Assembly (NCBI RefSeq): GCF_026213295.1
Contig: NC_079422.1
Span: 2,690,573 to 2,754,572, forward strand
Direction: 5' to 3'
DNA from: Gadus chalcogrammus
Lineage: Eukaryota > Chordata > Actinopteri > Gadiformes > Gadidae
Length of the DNA stretch: 64,000 bases
Shown here: piece after piece, positions 23,667-35,870 of the stretch
How positions within the stretch are numbered: position 1 is the first letter of the stretch
How the letters are laid out: the number at the start of each line of letters is the position of its first letter
Position numbers and translations under genes: made by a program
The notes under the pieces: model-generated
Database searches by the model: none
Told to the model about the DNA's origin: nothing
The model's input: the letters and a program-made list of their open reading frames with translations, nothing else

Positions 23667-25715
23667 AGTAAGTGCATAAATCCACACCCCGCCCCCTCAC
23701 CATTGATGATGAGGGGTGGGGTGTGGACTTATGCCTTCTGAAGTTCACATTGATTTCCTTTGTTTTCCTAACATTCAGGGTGAAGTTGTTGTGTTTGCAC
23801 CATCCTGTTAGGCTGCTGACTTCTTCTCTGTAGGCACTTTCGTTGTTGTCAGAGATTTGCCCCACCACAGTTGTCTCATCTGCAAATGTTATCACTGTGT
23901 TTGTGAGTTGATTGGAGATGCAGCCGTACTTGTAGATGGAATAGAGCAGTGGGCTCAACACGCATCTTTGCGGCGCTCCAGTGCTGAGGGAAAGGCTCGA
24001 GGATGGATGTGGGCCCAGTCTCACGGTCTGTCTGTGAGGACACTTTTAATCCATTTGCACAGGTTGTTGTTGACGCCCAGATCAAGGAGTTTGGTGACCA
24101 GCTGGTTGGGAATGATCGTCTTAAATGCTGAGCTGTAATCAACGCATATGTCCCCTTCTTGTCAAGGTGTGTCAGTGCTGTATGAAGAGCAGTGGCGATG
24201 GCATCCTCCGTGGACCTGTTTTCCCTGTAGGCATACTGATGTTGGGGCGGAGGGCATATTTGAAACTCTTTATCACCAGCCTCTCAAAGCACTTGGCAAT
24301 GATGGGGGTGAGAGCCACGGGTCTGTAGTCGTTAAGGGGGCTGATGTTGTTTTGCTTGGGCACTGGAATGATGGTTGCTGTTGTCATGCAGGTTGGAACA
24401 GTCGCTTTGGCCAAAAACATGTTGAAGATGTCTGCAAAGACGTCTGCGAGCTAGTGGGCACATTCTCTGAGCACCCTTCCCTCAATTACATCAGGTCCTT
24501 CTGCCTTCCTGGTATTCACAGACCCAAGGAAGCGTCTTACTTCCTCTGTTGTTATGGGTCTGTGGTCTGTCTAATCAGAGAGGGTAGCAGCTCCACTATC
24601 CAGCCCAGATGTTTCAAAGCGGGCGTAGAAATGGTTGAGCTCCTCTGCCAAGGAGGCATTGATGTTTGTAGGTGGTTCATGGCTACCCCTGTAGTAAAAT
24701 GACCCCCTATTTTTTCCTTGTAAGAGGTTTTTGCCACCCTTATGCCCTTTTTTAAGTTGTGCCTGGCTGTGCTATACAATGCTCTGTCCCCAGATTTAAA
24801 TGCTGTGTTGCGCTCCCTTAGCAGGGCCTGGACCTCCATAGTCATCCATTGTTTCCTTAGGCGCAAAGTGATGGTGATGTTTTCAACACAAGTCTTGATG
24901 TAGCATCGGACAGTAAATTGTGACGCAAATAAGTATATAAGCTGCAATATCTGCACATATCCAAAAGGGAGCTGGACCAAGCATATAAGCTGTAATAACT
25001 GCACATAGCCGCAAGATGGCAGCATCATCACACATATGAGGAAGCCGGAGGCGGGCTCTCAAAACCTAAGCCAATCAGAGCACGTACTACATCATATCGG
25101 CCACGCCTACTCAATATTTAAACAGCTGCAGGCCCCAAGGGGGGCAGAAACACACGGTGGCTCATTTGCATAGGTGACCAGCTTAGAGTCTCTCCGCGCA
25201 TGTATCTACAATTCCCCTCCTTTTGCTTCATAGTTAGTTACTGATTTGATTACCTTTTCTAAAAGAACACTCAAAATACATATTCATTCATGTCCTGATT
25301 AAAGAACAAGTTCCAGCTTGTTTGTTCAAAACAGTCTTGTATAGGGATAGTGACAGGTGATCAGACTGGCGGAGATGTGCAAGGGGGGTAAAACAGTCCA
25401 GTATGTTATCCCCTCGTGTTGCACACTCAACATGCTGGTCAAAGCTGAGTGGCACAGACGGTTGGCATGATTAAAATCACCAGCTACGATAAAAACACCC
25501 TCCGGGTAGGTGTTCTGCTGTTTGTCTATAGCTGCTAGCAAATAGCCAAGTGCTAGCTTCCTGTTAGCATCCGGGGGAATGTATACGGCTGCTACCATGG
25601 TAACAGAGAATTCCCGTGGCAAGTAGAAAGGTCTACAAATTTGCGAGCAATGTTTATCGATGACATTGGAGTTTGTACACCAGCTCTGGTTTACTTAAAT
25701 GCACAATCCGCCTCC
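23667..25715 (-). pseudogene. LINE A, endonuclease and RT body
   Basis: Reading on the minus strand from 25715: endonuclease blocks (QSWCTNSNVID, PREFSVTMVAAVYIPPDANR, VFIVAGDFNHAN), then an interruption (about 24919-25333), then LLRERNTAFKSGD (24552-24900), [20 protein letters not shown] (24172-24420), GAPQRCVLSPLLYSIY and TFADETTVVGQ (23623-24024). The catalytic RT motif reads FADE in place of FADD, a lost aspartate. There are several frameshifts. It continues at 15128, 12159 and 7993 across later insertions. Confidence 0.87.
24919..25333. mobile_element. Insertion in LINE A, possible solo LTR
   Basis: About 415 bases unrelated to the LINE separate its endonuclease from its linker. It begins TGTGACGC, ends TTCAAAACA, contains ATATTTAAA near 25115 and ATTAAAGAAC near 25300, and has a ~48-base internal repeat (ATATAAGCTG, twice). 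No clean target duplication was found, so the type is uncertain. Confidence 0.35.
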
Positions 25716-27227
25716 CCAGAAGAAACAACATATTGGACATATGCTACAGAAACATCTCCATAACTCATATCCACCGAAACTCATATCCAACGCTTATGGT
25801 GCGGCCACACCAACCGCGTTACTCGCGTTGGACAACGCGAGTACCGCGCCTAACCTGACGCTTGACCAGTGTGTGGTGGTTCAACGCTCCAACGCGTCAA
25901 CGCGCCAACGCAGCTAGATGAGTCCATTGTCCATGCAAGTGAACGGAGCGTTCCCTCTTCGTCATAACTATCAAACCAAACATCCTTCACATTCACTGAG
26001 CGAACATTATGAAAGTAAAATGCACATTTCTCGCTAGAAATGTTTCCATAAACGCATTTAATGGCGTAACTATGTTACTATTTCCACCCAGAATAAAGAA
26101 AGATGTCGGCCGTATGCTTCTGTGCAAGCTCACTACTCTCTGCCAGTGACGTCGGGTCAAGCTCCACGCTGATTGGCTACCGCGGCTAAGCGTCACGCGT
26201 TGGAGCGTTGAAAGTTCAATTTTCTGAACTCCGGGCGTTGGTGCGTTGGGCGCGTTACTGCGTTTACGTGCGTAATTACGTGCAACTGCCGCGCCCAACT
26301 CCCCCAACGCAACGCTTCAACGCTTCAACGCGTGTACCGCGCCTAGACCAATGGTTCCCTATGCAAAAATGCCGATTTTCAACGCCCCCAACGCGAGCAA
26401 CGCGGTTGGTGTGGCCGTACCTTTAGACTCGCAGACCACAATCTGTTTACTTCCGCTGTTCAAACAATTACCCAAACGTCTCCATCCACAGTCCTACTGT
26501 GCCCCACAATGGTCGGAGGACATCTATGCACAACTTACAGGTTCCCTGGCATGCACTGACTGGAATATCTTCAACGAAGATTTGAACACGAAAGTTACTG
26601 CCATATCTGACTACATCAATTTCTGCATATATCACCATACCAGTGAAAGTCATAAAGAAATACCAAAACGTGGAGAGAAAGAGAGAGAAGCACACAGCCT
26701 TCAGGCTCAATGACACAGCTGGTCTCAGATCTGCAAACAGTATTCTTAAAAATAAAATCTTTATCGCCAAAATACAGTTTAAAAACAACCTATAGCAAAA
26801 GCAACATGAAAACAAAAGAAGCCTTTCAGACGGTAAAAACCCTAATCTGATATGAACCCACTCAGAGGAAAACAAAATCACACACCACAGATGCTCTCGC
26901 CACTGACCTGAACACATTCTTCAACCGGTTTGACTCACAGGATTTCTCAGATGAGTGCATGAAAGCACTGAGGGCTCTCCCCCCAATAGATCCCAATGAG
27001 CCTGCCCCTGTCACAGTTGGCGAAGTTCGCCACCAGCTCAGCCGGTGTAACCCATCCAAGGCCCCAGGACCCGATGGCATCCCATCAAGAGTGCTGAAGA
27101 CCTGTGCCACAGAATTGGCTCAAATTTCCCATTACCTCTTTTGTGAATCATACCTGACTGCCACAATGCCCCTCCTCTGGAAAAGCGCAATGATAATTCC
27201 TGTACATAAGAAACTGTCGCACATTTC
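25716..27227 (+). pseudogene. LINE B fragment, split by a MITE
   Basis: 25720-25796 encodes NNILDICYRNISITHIHR, the end of a LINE endonuclease. After the MITE it resumes at 26426 so that the frame reads TLRLADHN (the conserved S/A-D-H-N endonuclease block). 26480-26640 encodes linker text (SLACTDWNIFNEDL). 26959-27227 encodes the start of RT (PSKAPGPDGIPSRVLKTCAT, MIIPVHKK). It is cut off at 27228 by LINE C. Frameshifts are present. Confidence 0.82.
25797..26422 (-). mobile_element. Complete Harbinger-type MITE, 626 bp
   Basis: The ends are TGGTGCGGCCACACCAACCG and CGGTTGGTGTGGCCGTACCT. An exact TTA duplication lies at 25794-25796 and 26423-26425, confirmed because LINE B reads in frame across it. 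The interior is full of CAACGCG/CGCGTTG words and the conserved module with TTTCTCGCTAGAAATGT. It has no coding capacity. The same left end occurs at 36574, next to a MADF gene. Confidence 0.92.
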
Positions 27228-28735
27228 AGAATCAGAATCATTTTTATTACATCTTATTGTACAGTACACAAGAGTCAAATTCTTAGGCTTGGTTCCTCAA
27301 CATTCACATAGCAGCAACATTACAAGATAAAATAAATGAAGATAAGAAACCACAAATAAAACTAAGTAAAATATATAAAATTTGTAGCAGCATCAATAAT
27401 AATGAGGTGTAATAAAATGTAAACTGTGGGTGTTCGCGTCGAACTAGTAGTAGTAGCGGCCACAGGTAGTGTTATTGTGCAATAAATAAATGCTGTTTAA
27501 TTACAATAAACAAGTATGTGGTTAAATATCAGTCTGTTGTTGTGGTGTGCATGTGGATGGCTTGGGGGTAGTGTGTTTCTCCAGGAGCCTGACTGCTTGG
27601 GGGAAGAAAACTGTTTGTCATCCTCTTGGTTTTGGCCCTTAGGCTTCGGTACCGCCTCCCTGACGGCAGTAGCTCAAACAGTTTCTGTTGGTATGGCTGG
27701 GGTCCCCAATGATTAGAAGGGTCTTTCTAACATACCGGGCCTTGTAGGTGCCCTGGATGGAGGGAAGCTCACATCCGCTGATCCTCTCAGCTGTGCCTCT
27801 GAAGAAGGCCCCCAGGATCTTGGGCCCCACACCAAACTTTTTCAGCCGCCTAAGGTGAAAAAGGCGCCGCTGTACTTTTTTCCCCACCTGGTTGGTGTGC
27901 TCCTCCCAGGTGAGGTCTTTGGTGATGTGGACCCCCAGGAACTTAATGCTGTCTACCCTCTCCACAGCAGACCCATTGATGGTGATGAAGTCTTGCATCT
28001 GTCTCTTCCTTCTGAAGTCCACTATGACCTCCTTGGTTTTGTCGGTGTTGAGAATGAGGTTGTTGTCCTGGCTGTACTGAGCCGGACAGTCGACCTCGCT
28101 CCTATAGGCCGTCTCATCTCCATAAGTGATCAGGCCGATCACTGTTGTGTCATCTGCGAACTTGATCACTGCATTGGAGCCGTGTGTAGCCACTCATTCG
28201 TGGGTGTATAGGGAGTAGAGGAGGGGGCTTAGAACACAACCCTGGGGGGCTCCTGTGCTGATGATGATGATGGTCTTAAAACCCATCTTCACCACCTGTT
28301 TTTGATCCGTCAGGAAGTCAAGGATCGAGTCGCATAGGCTGGGATCAATGCCTAGGTCCCTGAGCCTCCTGTTGAGTAGTGAGGGGACTATTGGGTTAGA
28401 TGCCGAACTATAATCCACAAACAGCATCCTCACATAGGTGTTCCTCTTGTCGAGGTGGGAAAAGGCTGAGCGGAGTGCTGTGGCAATGCTGTCGTCTGTC
28501 GATCTGTTGTTTCGATAGGCAAATTTGTGGAGGCACAGGGCTGGTGGCAGCATTCAGCAGATCAGCACCTTGATGAGCTTCTCAAAGCATTTGCTCACTA
28601 TGGGGGTGAGAGCTACAGGGCGCCATTCGTTTGGGCATGTTACCTTGCTCTTTTTTTGTACTGGAATGATGACTGATGACTTGCAGCAGGCTGGCTCCAT
28701 GCCCATGGAGAGGGAGAAAACTTGCACAGCGACAG
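27228..28735 (-). pseudogene. LINE C, L2-type, 5' truncated
   Basis: The minus-strand tail is a TGATTCTG repeat at 27228-27240. Two adjoining frames, 27639-28193 and 28194-28553, hold [48 protein letters not shown] and upstream KFAYRNNRSTDDSIA, FVDYSSASNPI (usually FSSAFN), [18 protein letters not shown]. An in-frame break at about 28194 separates them. The element stops near 28735 within RT domain 1. It interrupts LINE B. Confidence 0.85.
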
Positions 28736-29110
28736 TTTATGATTTGTCGCGCAACAAAACTTGGGGGACAACGCGAACGGACAACAAATGTGTATTTTGG
28801 CGTGAACGCACCTTCAGGCAGCTTTTTTGCACCTGCACTGCCTAACACAACCCTTCTTATATTGACAGGAGACAAGTTCATAGCTGGACTGGCTTGCATC
28901 CCGCAGGCATGTCCAGAAGGGTGCATAATAACCCTCAGATGTCTTTGACAAGCCCCATTTACATGGTGAAGGTAGTTCTGGTGTAGGTACCATCATCTGA
29001 CCCAACACATGTTGGGTCAGATGCCTTTGTCGGTGGGATAGACAGCACATTATTTTTCTTCACAAATAACTTCCTCCTTGCAGTGTCTATTTCTGTGCAT
29101 TGGCTGGTTC
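28736..29110. other. Unassigned stretch
   Basis: No recognisable coding sequence. A perfect hairpin ATCTGACCCAACACATGTTGGGTCAGAT sits at about 28994-29021. No other repeat was identified. Confidence 0.4.
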
Positions 29111-29467
29111 TGTCATAGTCTGTCTGTTTCCTTGTCTTGTTTTGGTGTGTTTCCTGTTTTGCTTTAGTATCTCTGTCATGTTTCTCCCCATGTCCTGTCA
29201 AGTTTCCCTCCTGTGTGATTACTGCTCCCTCCCCTAATGTGTTCCAGCTGTTACTCGTTGCATGCCCTGTGTTTAGTATTTAAGCCCTTGTCTTTCCTTT
29301 GTTCCTTGTCTGATCATTTTAGTTTGTGGTGAGTTGTGTCCTGTGTGTTCCCTGTGTTCCCCGCGTCACCCGCGTGACCCTTGCCTTTTGCGTTAATAAA
29401 TTATCCTTTTATTGAACTGTCTGCTATTGGGTCCTACCTGCCTGCCTGCCACCTGCTAACTGTAACA
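29111..29467 (+). mobile_element. Solo LTR, 357 bp
   Basis: It begins TGTCATAGTC and ends CTGTAACA (TG...CA). An exact 5-bp duplication GGTTC lies at 29106-29110 and 29468-29472. It contains TATTTAAG at about 29276 and TAATAAATT at about 29393, in promoter-then-polyadenylation order for the plus strand. No internal retroelement genes remain, so it is a recombination product. Confidence 0.85.
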
Positions 29468-29472
29468 GGTTC

Positions 29473-31600
29473 GGTCATTTAGCAGTATAACAAACCTCTC
29501 GATTGTAGCTTTAGCATCTTGCGGTATGTTATCTGGGGCAGAAGATACTTTTAAAAGGGCATTTGTATTAGGGTTGAGCAATCGTCTACAAGCTTCCATC
29601 CTGAGCCTTTCCAAGCCTTGCTTTGATGTCTTTTGATACCCCGCTGTCCCTGCTGATTAGACTGCCCAGATAGGTAAAATCTTCCACAAACTCAAGTGGT
29701 TCCTCATTAACAAGTATGGATGCTGTGGGGATGGAGTTGACACACATCACTTGTGTTTTGGAAGTGTTGATACTGAGCCACACCTGTCTGGCAAAGTTGT
29801 TTTGCCTATCAGTTTGTCTGTATGTTGTAGTGGTTGGTTGATAAGAGAACAAGATCATCAGCAAAGTCAAGATCTTCCAGCTGGGAGAAAAGAGTCCACT
29901 GGATGCCTCTGGGTCTGTCTGCTGTGGTGTTGGTTGTGATCCAGTCTATGGCAACCAGGAAGAGGATAGGGGAGATGATGCACCCCTGTCTCTCTCCGGA
30001 CTGCACGGAAAACCACTCAGAGAGGTCATTTCCCATGATGACACTACACTCAAAATGTTCATAGGATGTTTTTATGATTGAGATGATCTTTGATGGTTTT
30101 CCATAGGAGTGCTTCTTCCGAGGGTGTTTCGGTGGACACTGTCAAAAGCATTCCTGAAGTCCACGAAGTTGATGAAGAGGGTGTTCCATTCCAAGCACTG
30201 TTCTATGATGTTACGCAGAGCAAAGATCTGGTCCATACATCCTCTTCCCTTCCTGAAGCCTGCTTGCTCCTGTCTAATCCTGGTGTCAATGGCTGTCTCC
30301 ATCCGGTTAAGAAGGACTCTGCAGAACACGTTGCTTGGAACAGATAGAAGGGTAATTCCACGCCAGTTGTCGCAGTTCTTAGTGGTACCTTTCTTGGGAA
30401 CTTTGACAATAATGCGTTAGGGCCAGTCTTCAGGGATGGTGTCACTGTTCCAAATGTTTTGGAATAGGTCTGTCAGCACTCGTGTTGAAATCTGAATGTC
30501 GGCCTTGATCATCTCAGCATGAATAGTATCTATGCCACATGCCTTGCCACTCTTCAGGGTTTGGATGGCAGCTTTAGCCTCAGCAGAGTCAGGGGGGTTG
30601 GTGTTGTTTTCGATTTCCATGGTACCTTCTGTTGTTGTGATGTTGGCTGGTTGTTCTGGCTCAGGGAGGTTGAGTACTTCCTGGAAGTGTTGAACCCATT
30701 TGGATGCTCTCTGATGTACAGATGTTGCCATTTTTATCCCAAACATGCGTAGTTTGGTTTGTACATTTGCCACAGAGTTGCTTTGTGATTTTGTACACTG
30801 TGCCCAGCTTTCCATAGGTTGCATGTTTCTCGGCTTCACTTGCCAGTGTGGTAGAAATTAATGATTATATTCTATGGTGAACTGTGATTATTATGAGGTC
30901 TTTTATATATATTAGTGGAAAACACACGGTGCCTAGGTGTCTGGGTTTAGAACAGATGGAGCCCCCCCAAAAGGAGCAGGGCTATCTTTGCAGACCATTT
31001 GTTGTCTATTTTCTGACCATTCAGGTTAAAGTGGATTTATGACTGAATGGAGGCAGACACCTCAAGGAGAAGCTGTTCTGTTTGTGTGTATAAAAAGACG
31101 CCGCAGTTTGTGAACGGCAGTGACTCTCGAGACCTACTCGGCTGTTATCGTTGTTGTTTTACTGCACGATAAAGTCTTTTGTCAATTCTTGCTCTGGACC
31201 CCTCGTTTTCATTTTACTCTCTCTCTCTCTTGAATTAGTCTAAGTGTTATATATCTCAGTTAATCCACGACACCAGGTGTTCAACAAAGACCCTTTTGTC
31301 ACTCCTAGCACTCTTCACCGCCTTGTCCTTGTTTTTATAGGACATCCTGGTTTTCTCGAGGAGTCGTTGGGACTTGGTGTTCAGCATCTTTTCCCCTCAG
31401 CTGTTTCCTCTCTTCAACTTTCTGCCAAGTATTAGCTGATATCCATTCTTTGGACCCTTTCTGTTTGAAGCCAAGGACCTTTTGTGCTGCTTCAGAGTAT
31501 ATGGTCTTGATAGTATTCCATTTCCTTTTTATGGTGGATTCTTCTTCAATTTCAGAGGAAGCCACTGGCGTGCTGAAGCGGTTTCTGAGTTCCAACACTT
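29473..31600 (-). pseudogene. LINE D, I/Nimb-like RT, split by a solo LTR
   Basis: The minus strand, from 31600: RKWNTIKTIYSEAAQKVLGF and KEWISANTWQKVEERKQLRG (31335-31598), the linker before RT. After the LTR at 30847-31272: KSGKACGIDTIHAEMIKAD (30417-30839), EQAGFRKGRGCMDQIFALR and FVDFRNAFDSVHR (30072-30329), RQGCIISPILFLVAIDWI and DLDFADDLVLLS (29809-30036), WLSINTSKTQVMCVN and FTYLGSLIS (29586-29870). The style (GCMDQIFALR, FADDLVLLS) differs from the L2 copies and fits the I/Nimb group. There are frameshifts and no intact frame. Confidence 0.82.
30847..31272 (+). mobile_element. Solo LTR of a retrovirus-like element, 426 bp
   Basis: It begins TGTGGTAGAAATT and ends CCACGACA. A 4-bp duplication CCAG lies at 30843-30846 and 31273-31276. 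LINE D resumes directly afterwards. A TATA box TATAAAAAG is at 31089-31097 and a GATAAAG polyadenylation-like signal near 31168. The 4-bp duplication suggests an endogenous retrovirus. No internal genes remain. Confidence 0.85.
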
Positions 31601-31611
31601 ACCCTTTGTGG

Positions 31612-33290
31612 TAACACTTTACAATAAGGTAAGCAAAAACGTGGGTAGTTACTGAGGAACGAATGAGTAACAACTGATGAACGACCAGGGGGCTCTGTTA
31701 GGGCTAAGTGCGTTACTCAGTAACTACTGAGGAGTTACTGGTAAACAGACTAGGGGACTATTGTATTCGTTACTGAGTAACGAATGATGAACAACCAGGG
31801 CCCTAACAGGCCTATGTGAGTTACTCAGTAACTACTGATGAGTTACTGGTAAACAGACTAGGGGATACTGCATTAATTAATCATTCTGTGAATTAGCAAA
31901 CTGACCAAATGATTATGAAAGCAACTGAATTTTCCTGGGATTCCACAATTAGTTATTAAATGAACAGGACACAGACGGGATGATTGTCAGATTTTAATAA
32001 AGATATTCACAATACATACACACAATACATACATTAATATTCACATTTAAGGTTTATTATGTGGCATTAGTAATGTTGAAGGCTTAAAAGCAATTGTCCA
32101 CCGCTGCAGGGCACGCTTTAAACCTGCCACCCTTGGTTTCAAGCGCTGTCGAGGGCTGGCTTGGGTCCCACACTGGATCGACTGGTAGAGCTGGATCTGA
32201 CTGTTGATGAGTTGTTACTCATTCGCGAACCATTCGTTCACCAGTAGTTAAGCTCACCAGTAGTTAAGCTTTTTCAACCATTCGTTTACCAGTAGCGAAG
32301 CTTTTTTAATCATTCGTTTACCAGCAGTGAAGCTTTTTGTGTACCTTCATGTAAAGTAATGAGTCCTACTGAGTTGTTACTATTTCGCAAACCATTCGTT
32401 CACCAGTAGTTAAGCTTTTTCAAACATTTGTTTACCAGTAGTGAAGCTTTTTTAATCATTCGTTTACCAGTAGTGAAGCTTTGCGTGTACCTTCATGTAA
32501 AGCAGGGATGGGCAACTGGCGGCCCGCATGCCTTCGAATTCTATGAATTCGAAGGCAAACCCATGCGTCTAGTTTGCTTAGAAGCGATATCAGTCATTAA
32601 AGATATCCACTTAAGTCGCCACTACAACTACTACAACTGCTTGTTGGGTTTGAGTTCATTGATTTGTTGCACTTAATGTTGGGCCACTGTTTTTCAGTTT
32701 TTTGACTTCATTGAATGATGATGTATGTGAGCCCTTTGCACTGATAAGAATACTGACCATTCATGTGGCTGTTTGAGCATGGAAAACATGAAATGCATGT
32801 ATGTTGGTTCAATTAACATATCGTACATAGGTTATGATTCTGGATGATTTTTTAGGTAGTGGCCATCCCCAAAATGCACCAGAATACAGGAAATCATATC
32901 TACCAAATTCAAAATTGTGTAGCTTCTCTCAGCTCACGTTTAGTTGAAGTGTGCAGTCATGTGGCCCTCCGATGGTTATGATGAAAGATGTGGCCCTCTT
33001 TATCATGAAAGTTGCCCATCCCTGATGTAAAGTAATGCATCATACTGAGTTGTTACTCTTTCGCGAACCATTCGTTCACCAGTAGTTAAGCTTTTGGAAC
33101 CATTCGTTTACCAGTAGTGAAGCTTTTTTAATCATTCGTTCACCAGTAGTGAAGCTTTTTGTGTTCCTTCATGTAAAGTAATGCATCATACTGAGTTTTT
33201 ACTCTTTCGCAAACCATTCGTTCACCAGTAGTTAAGCTTTTGGAATCATTCGTTTACCAGTAGTGAAGCCCTTTAGGGTAAGTTATAAAA
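31612..33290 (+). repeat. Unclassified repeat with ~150-bp tandem units
   Basis: It opens with TAACACTTTACAATAAGG and two diverged copies of an ACTGAGTAAC-rich block (31640-31870). From 32210 to 33270 a ~150-bp unit recurs (ATTCGTTCACCAGTAGTTAAGC ... CCTTCATGTAAAGTAATG), three and a half times, once split by a hAT MITE. No protein is encoded. From 33290 to 33573 it is A-rich with no feature. Confidence 0.75.
32503..33024. mobile_element. hAT MITE, 522 bp
   Basis: The termini are CAGGGATGGGCAACTGGCGG and TTGCCCATCCCTG. An exact 8-bp duplication ATGTAAAG lies at 32495-32502 and 33025-33032, confirmed against the uninterrupted tandem units. It has no transposase. Confidence 0.93.
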
Positions 33291-33863
33291 CGCCAAACCA
33301 CTGTTGATTACAATGAGGGATCTACAGCCACTTTAGTTAAACATTTGTAACATAATAATAACATAATAACAGGGTAATACAGAAAATATTAACAATTTAA
33401 AACACAAACGGAAACAAAAAAAGGTATTTTAAAATGGAACAAAAATAAAGGCTGCACTTTTAACAAGGCATTTCTCAATGTCACTGAACAAATCAACAAA
33501 AAAAAAGGGCATTTTAAAATGGAACAAAAAAAAGGCACCCTAAAAACAAAACAAAAACCTGCTCTCTTCTTTCCTATGCCCGGTGTTTACCAATTTGCAA
33601 CAGTTCCCCGTTGCTTTGTTTTTCATTCACCTTATCCTGAAGGTTCCTGCCAAGTATTTCTAGATTACATTTAGCCGACAATAGATAAAGTGTCTCTCCC
33701 TTGGGCATTGATGCCCTCAGCTGGTCATACAGTTCCTTGTCAACAGCATGTAGCTCCGAAATGGCGGCCGTTGCTGCCACCGTTCTTCGGTCAACCCCAA
33801 CTTTGACGTATGTCTCGGTTTTTGTCATGCCCTTTTTCACTGCTACAAAGACGTGCCTGTAGT

Positions 33864-34691
33864 AGGGGTGAGTCGGTCGCGACCGATTCGTTACAACGAA
33901 CGAATCCCGAACGACAAGAACTGGTTCCCCAAAACAAGAAGAACTGGTTCTTTGATTTTTTTTTTTAACATAAACCAAAAATATGGTCACGTAAATAAAA
34001 TATACAAACGAACAGAGCTTCATCTCCCCGCGACTTATATTGATTGAGTCTACAACGTTCTCAAAGATTCAGCCAATGAGAGGTAGCAATGGTGTTGCAA
34101 TGGCACCTGGGTAAACAAATGACAAGGCGGTACCGTCGAATATGCGCGCTTTCTCTGTCTGACGTATCTTGGGTCATACCATTCGACGTGGGGCCACTCA
34201 TATATCCCCCTACATTTTTTCCAAAATAGACTTGACCTCCATCTGTTTATTGGATAAACGCATTTCCCAATCCCAGGAGTCTTTGCTCCATTCTACGTCA
34301 ATTTAAGAACAAACAAAGAAATTAAACTGCAGTTCGTATTTTTTATTTATGACCATGAAAGTTCTGTAATGCCTGAACAATGAAGAATTTAATGTAAACT
34401 AAAATAAAATTATAAATGTAAAACCATGAATGAAATATAGAGAGTAAGCAAGTGGTATAAATATTGGTGGGACGTTTGGTTACACGATATAGTATATCTT
34501 CTCGATTTTCACGGGGGTTGGTTTAAATTATGCTCACGGCCGTCTCGCGTAGGGGGGGGGGGGGCAGACACCAAATGACGTAATCTGACGTGACGAACGA
34601 ATCAAAACGAACGAATCAAATAAACAAATCGTTATAGTGAACTGAACTGAAAGAACTAGTTCCCGGAAAAGAATCATTTTGCCCATCCCTA
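33864..34691. mobile_element. hAT MITE in the CCDC106-like last exon, 828 bp
   Basis: The termini are TAGGGGTGAGTCGG and CCCATCCCTA. An exact 8-bp duplication GCCTGTAG lies at 33856-33863 and 34692-34699. The interior carries repeated AACGAACGAATC and GAACTGGTTC words, similar in style to the MITE at 12591-13643. It has no transposase. Confidence 0.9.
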
Positions 34692-34730
34692 GCCTGTAGC
34701 GATCCATGGCCTCTTCTGGGGTGAGGACTG

Positions 34731-35353
34731 AAACAAAGAAAATGTAAACATGTATTAACTGTAATTAACAGTATAATTTTGTCAGGATGATAGTTAGGGG
34801 TTTACTAGCATTAATACTATTCTTGTATAAGTGTTATATAGTGGCAAGTTTGTCCTCAATTACATTCTAGTGTAATGAATGTACAGAGGTATAATAATAA
34901 TTATTAAATTTCCAGTAGTATCAAGAGTACTGTGAGTGTACTGTTTATTCAAGTAGTATTATCTGTACTCTTAACAGTAGGTTATTATAAATCAAATGAG
35001 CACAACTAGAGAGTAAAGTGGAAGCACTGTATAGTTTAGATAAGTGGTAGAATAAGTCAATTATATCGTTTAGTGTTATTTGAAAGCCATGTTCCTGCTG
35101 TAGCTTCATCCATTATGCTGATTTTAACAGTCATGTTCAGACGTGGCTTTGATATTATAAGCAGACTTGGGACCAGCTGATCAACCAGCTGATTGATCCA
35201 TAACATAGCATTTGTAGGCAGGCTTTTCCTTTTTGTACAGTGGTCAGCAATATTTGTTGGAAGTTGGAACAAAGACTGGGTTAGGCATGTCAAAGGTGAT
35301 AACTGTAGTTAACCACAGATGTACCCCGCCTTATCCCCTGTTTGCCAACGTAC
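34731..35353. other. Intron of the CCDC106-like gene
   Basis: This AT-rich sequence lies between the predicted acceptor and donor. No repeat ends or coding motif were recognised. Confidence 0.5.
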
Positions 35354-35412
35354 CTCTCTTTCCTATCTTGGTGTTCTTTTTGATTCCTTTCTTCCCTTTT
35401 CTTTTGTCTTTT

Positions 35413-35505
35413 TTGTTGTTGCTGTTGTTGTTGTTCCTCTTCTTCTTCTTCTTCTTCTTCTTCTTCTTCTTCTTCTTCTTCTTCTTCTTCTTCTTCCCTC
35501 TTTCT
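35413..35505. repeat. (CTT)n/(GAA)n trinucleotide tract
   Basis: A GTT run and then about 20 CTT units. On the minus strand it encodes Asn then about 19 consecutive Lys inside the CCDC106-like exon. Confidence 0.95.
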
Positions 35506-35689
35506 GAAGAAGATGATGAGGAAGAGGAGGATGAGGAGGAGTCGGAGGTGGAGGAGGAAGATGAAGAGGATTTTTCAATACTCTTTTCGTCTCCATGCAA
35601 GGAGGGCGCTGCTGTCACTTGGGCCTCTTTATTTGCAAGTGCCAAAGCTGAAACAAGCAAGACGCTAAGCACGTTACTAGTGTTACCAA

Positions 35690-35870
35690 TAGGGGTGTGA
35701 AATTACTAGAATTATTACTGACGTAACATTATGCCAGACATGTTTGAATTGAGCATTTATGATGTGCTCTAGATGAGATTCAAAATATATCGAGATATAT
35801 ATCGTGTATCGAGATATAGTAAAAAAATATCGAGATATTCATTTTGGCCCATATTGCCCAGCCCTACCAC
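35690..35870. mobile_element. Possible short MITE
   Basis: It is bounded by TAGGGGTGTGAAATT and ATATTGCCCAGCCCTA, an imperfect hAT-style pair, with ATCGAGATAT repeats inside. No exact target duplication was found. Confidence 0.4.

Noticed and set aside
29006..29021. Perfect hairpin as a transcription terminator
   Set aside because: The genome is eukaryotic, so an intrinsic bacterial-type terminator has no meaning here.
35331..35700. Plus-strand frames with long Leu or Phe runs
   Set aside because: They are translations of the (CTT)n tract; the minus strand carries splice sites and the CCDC106-like text.
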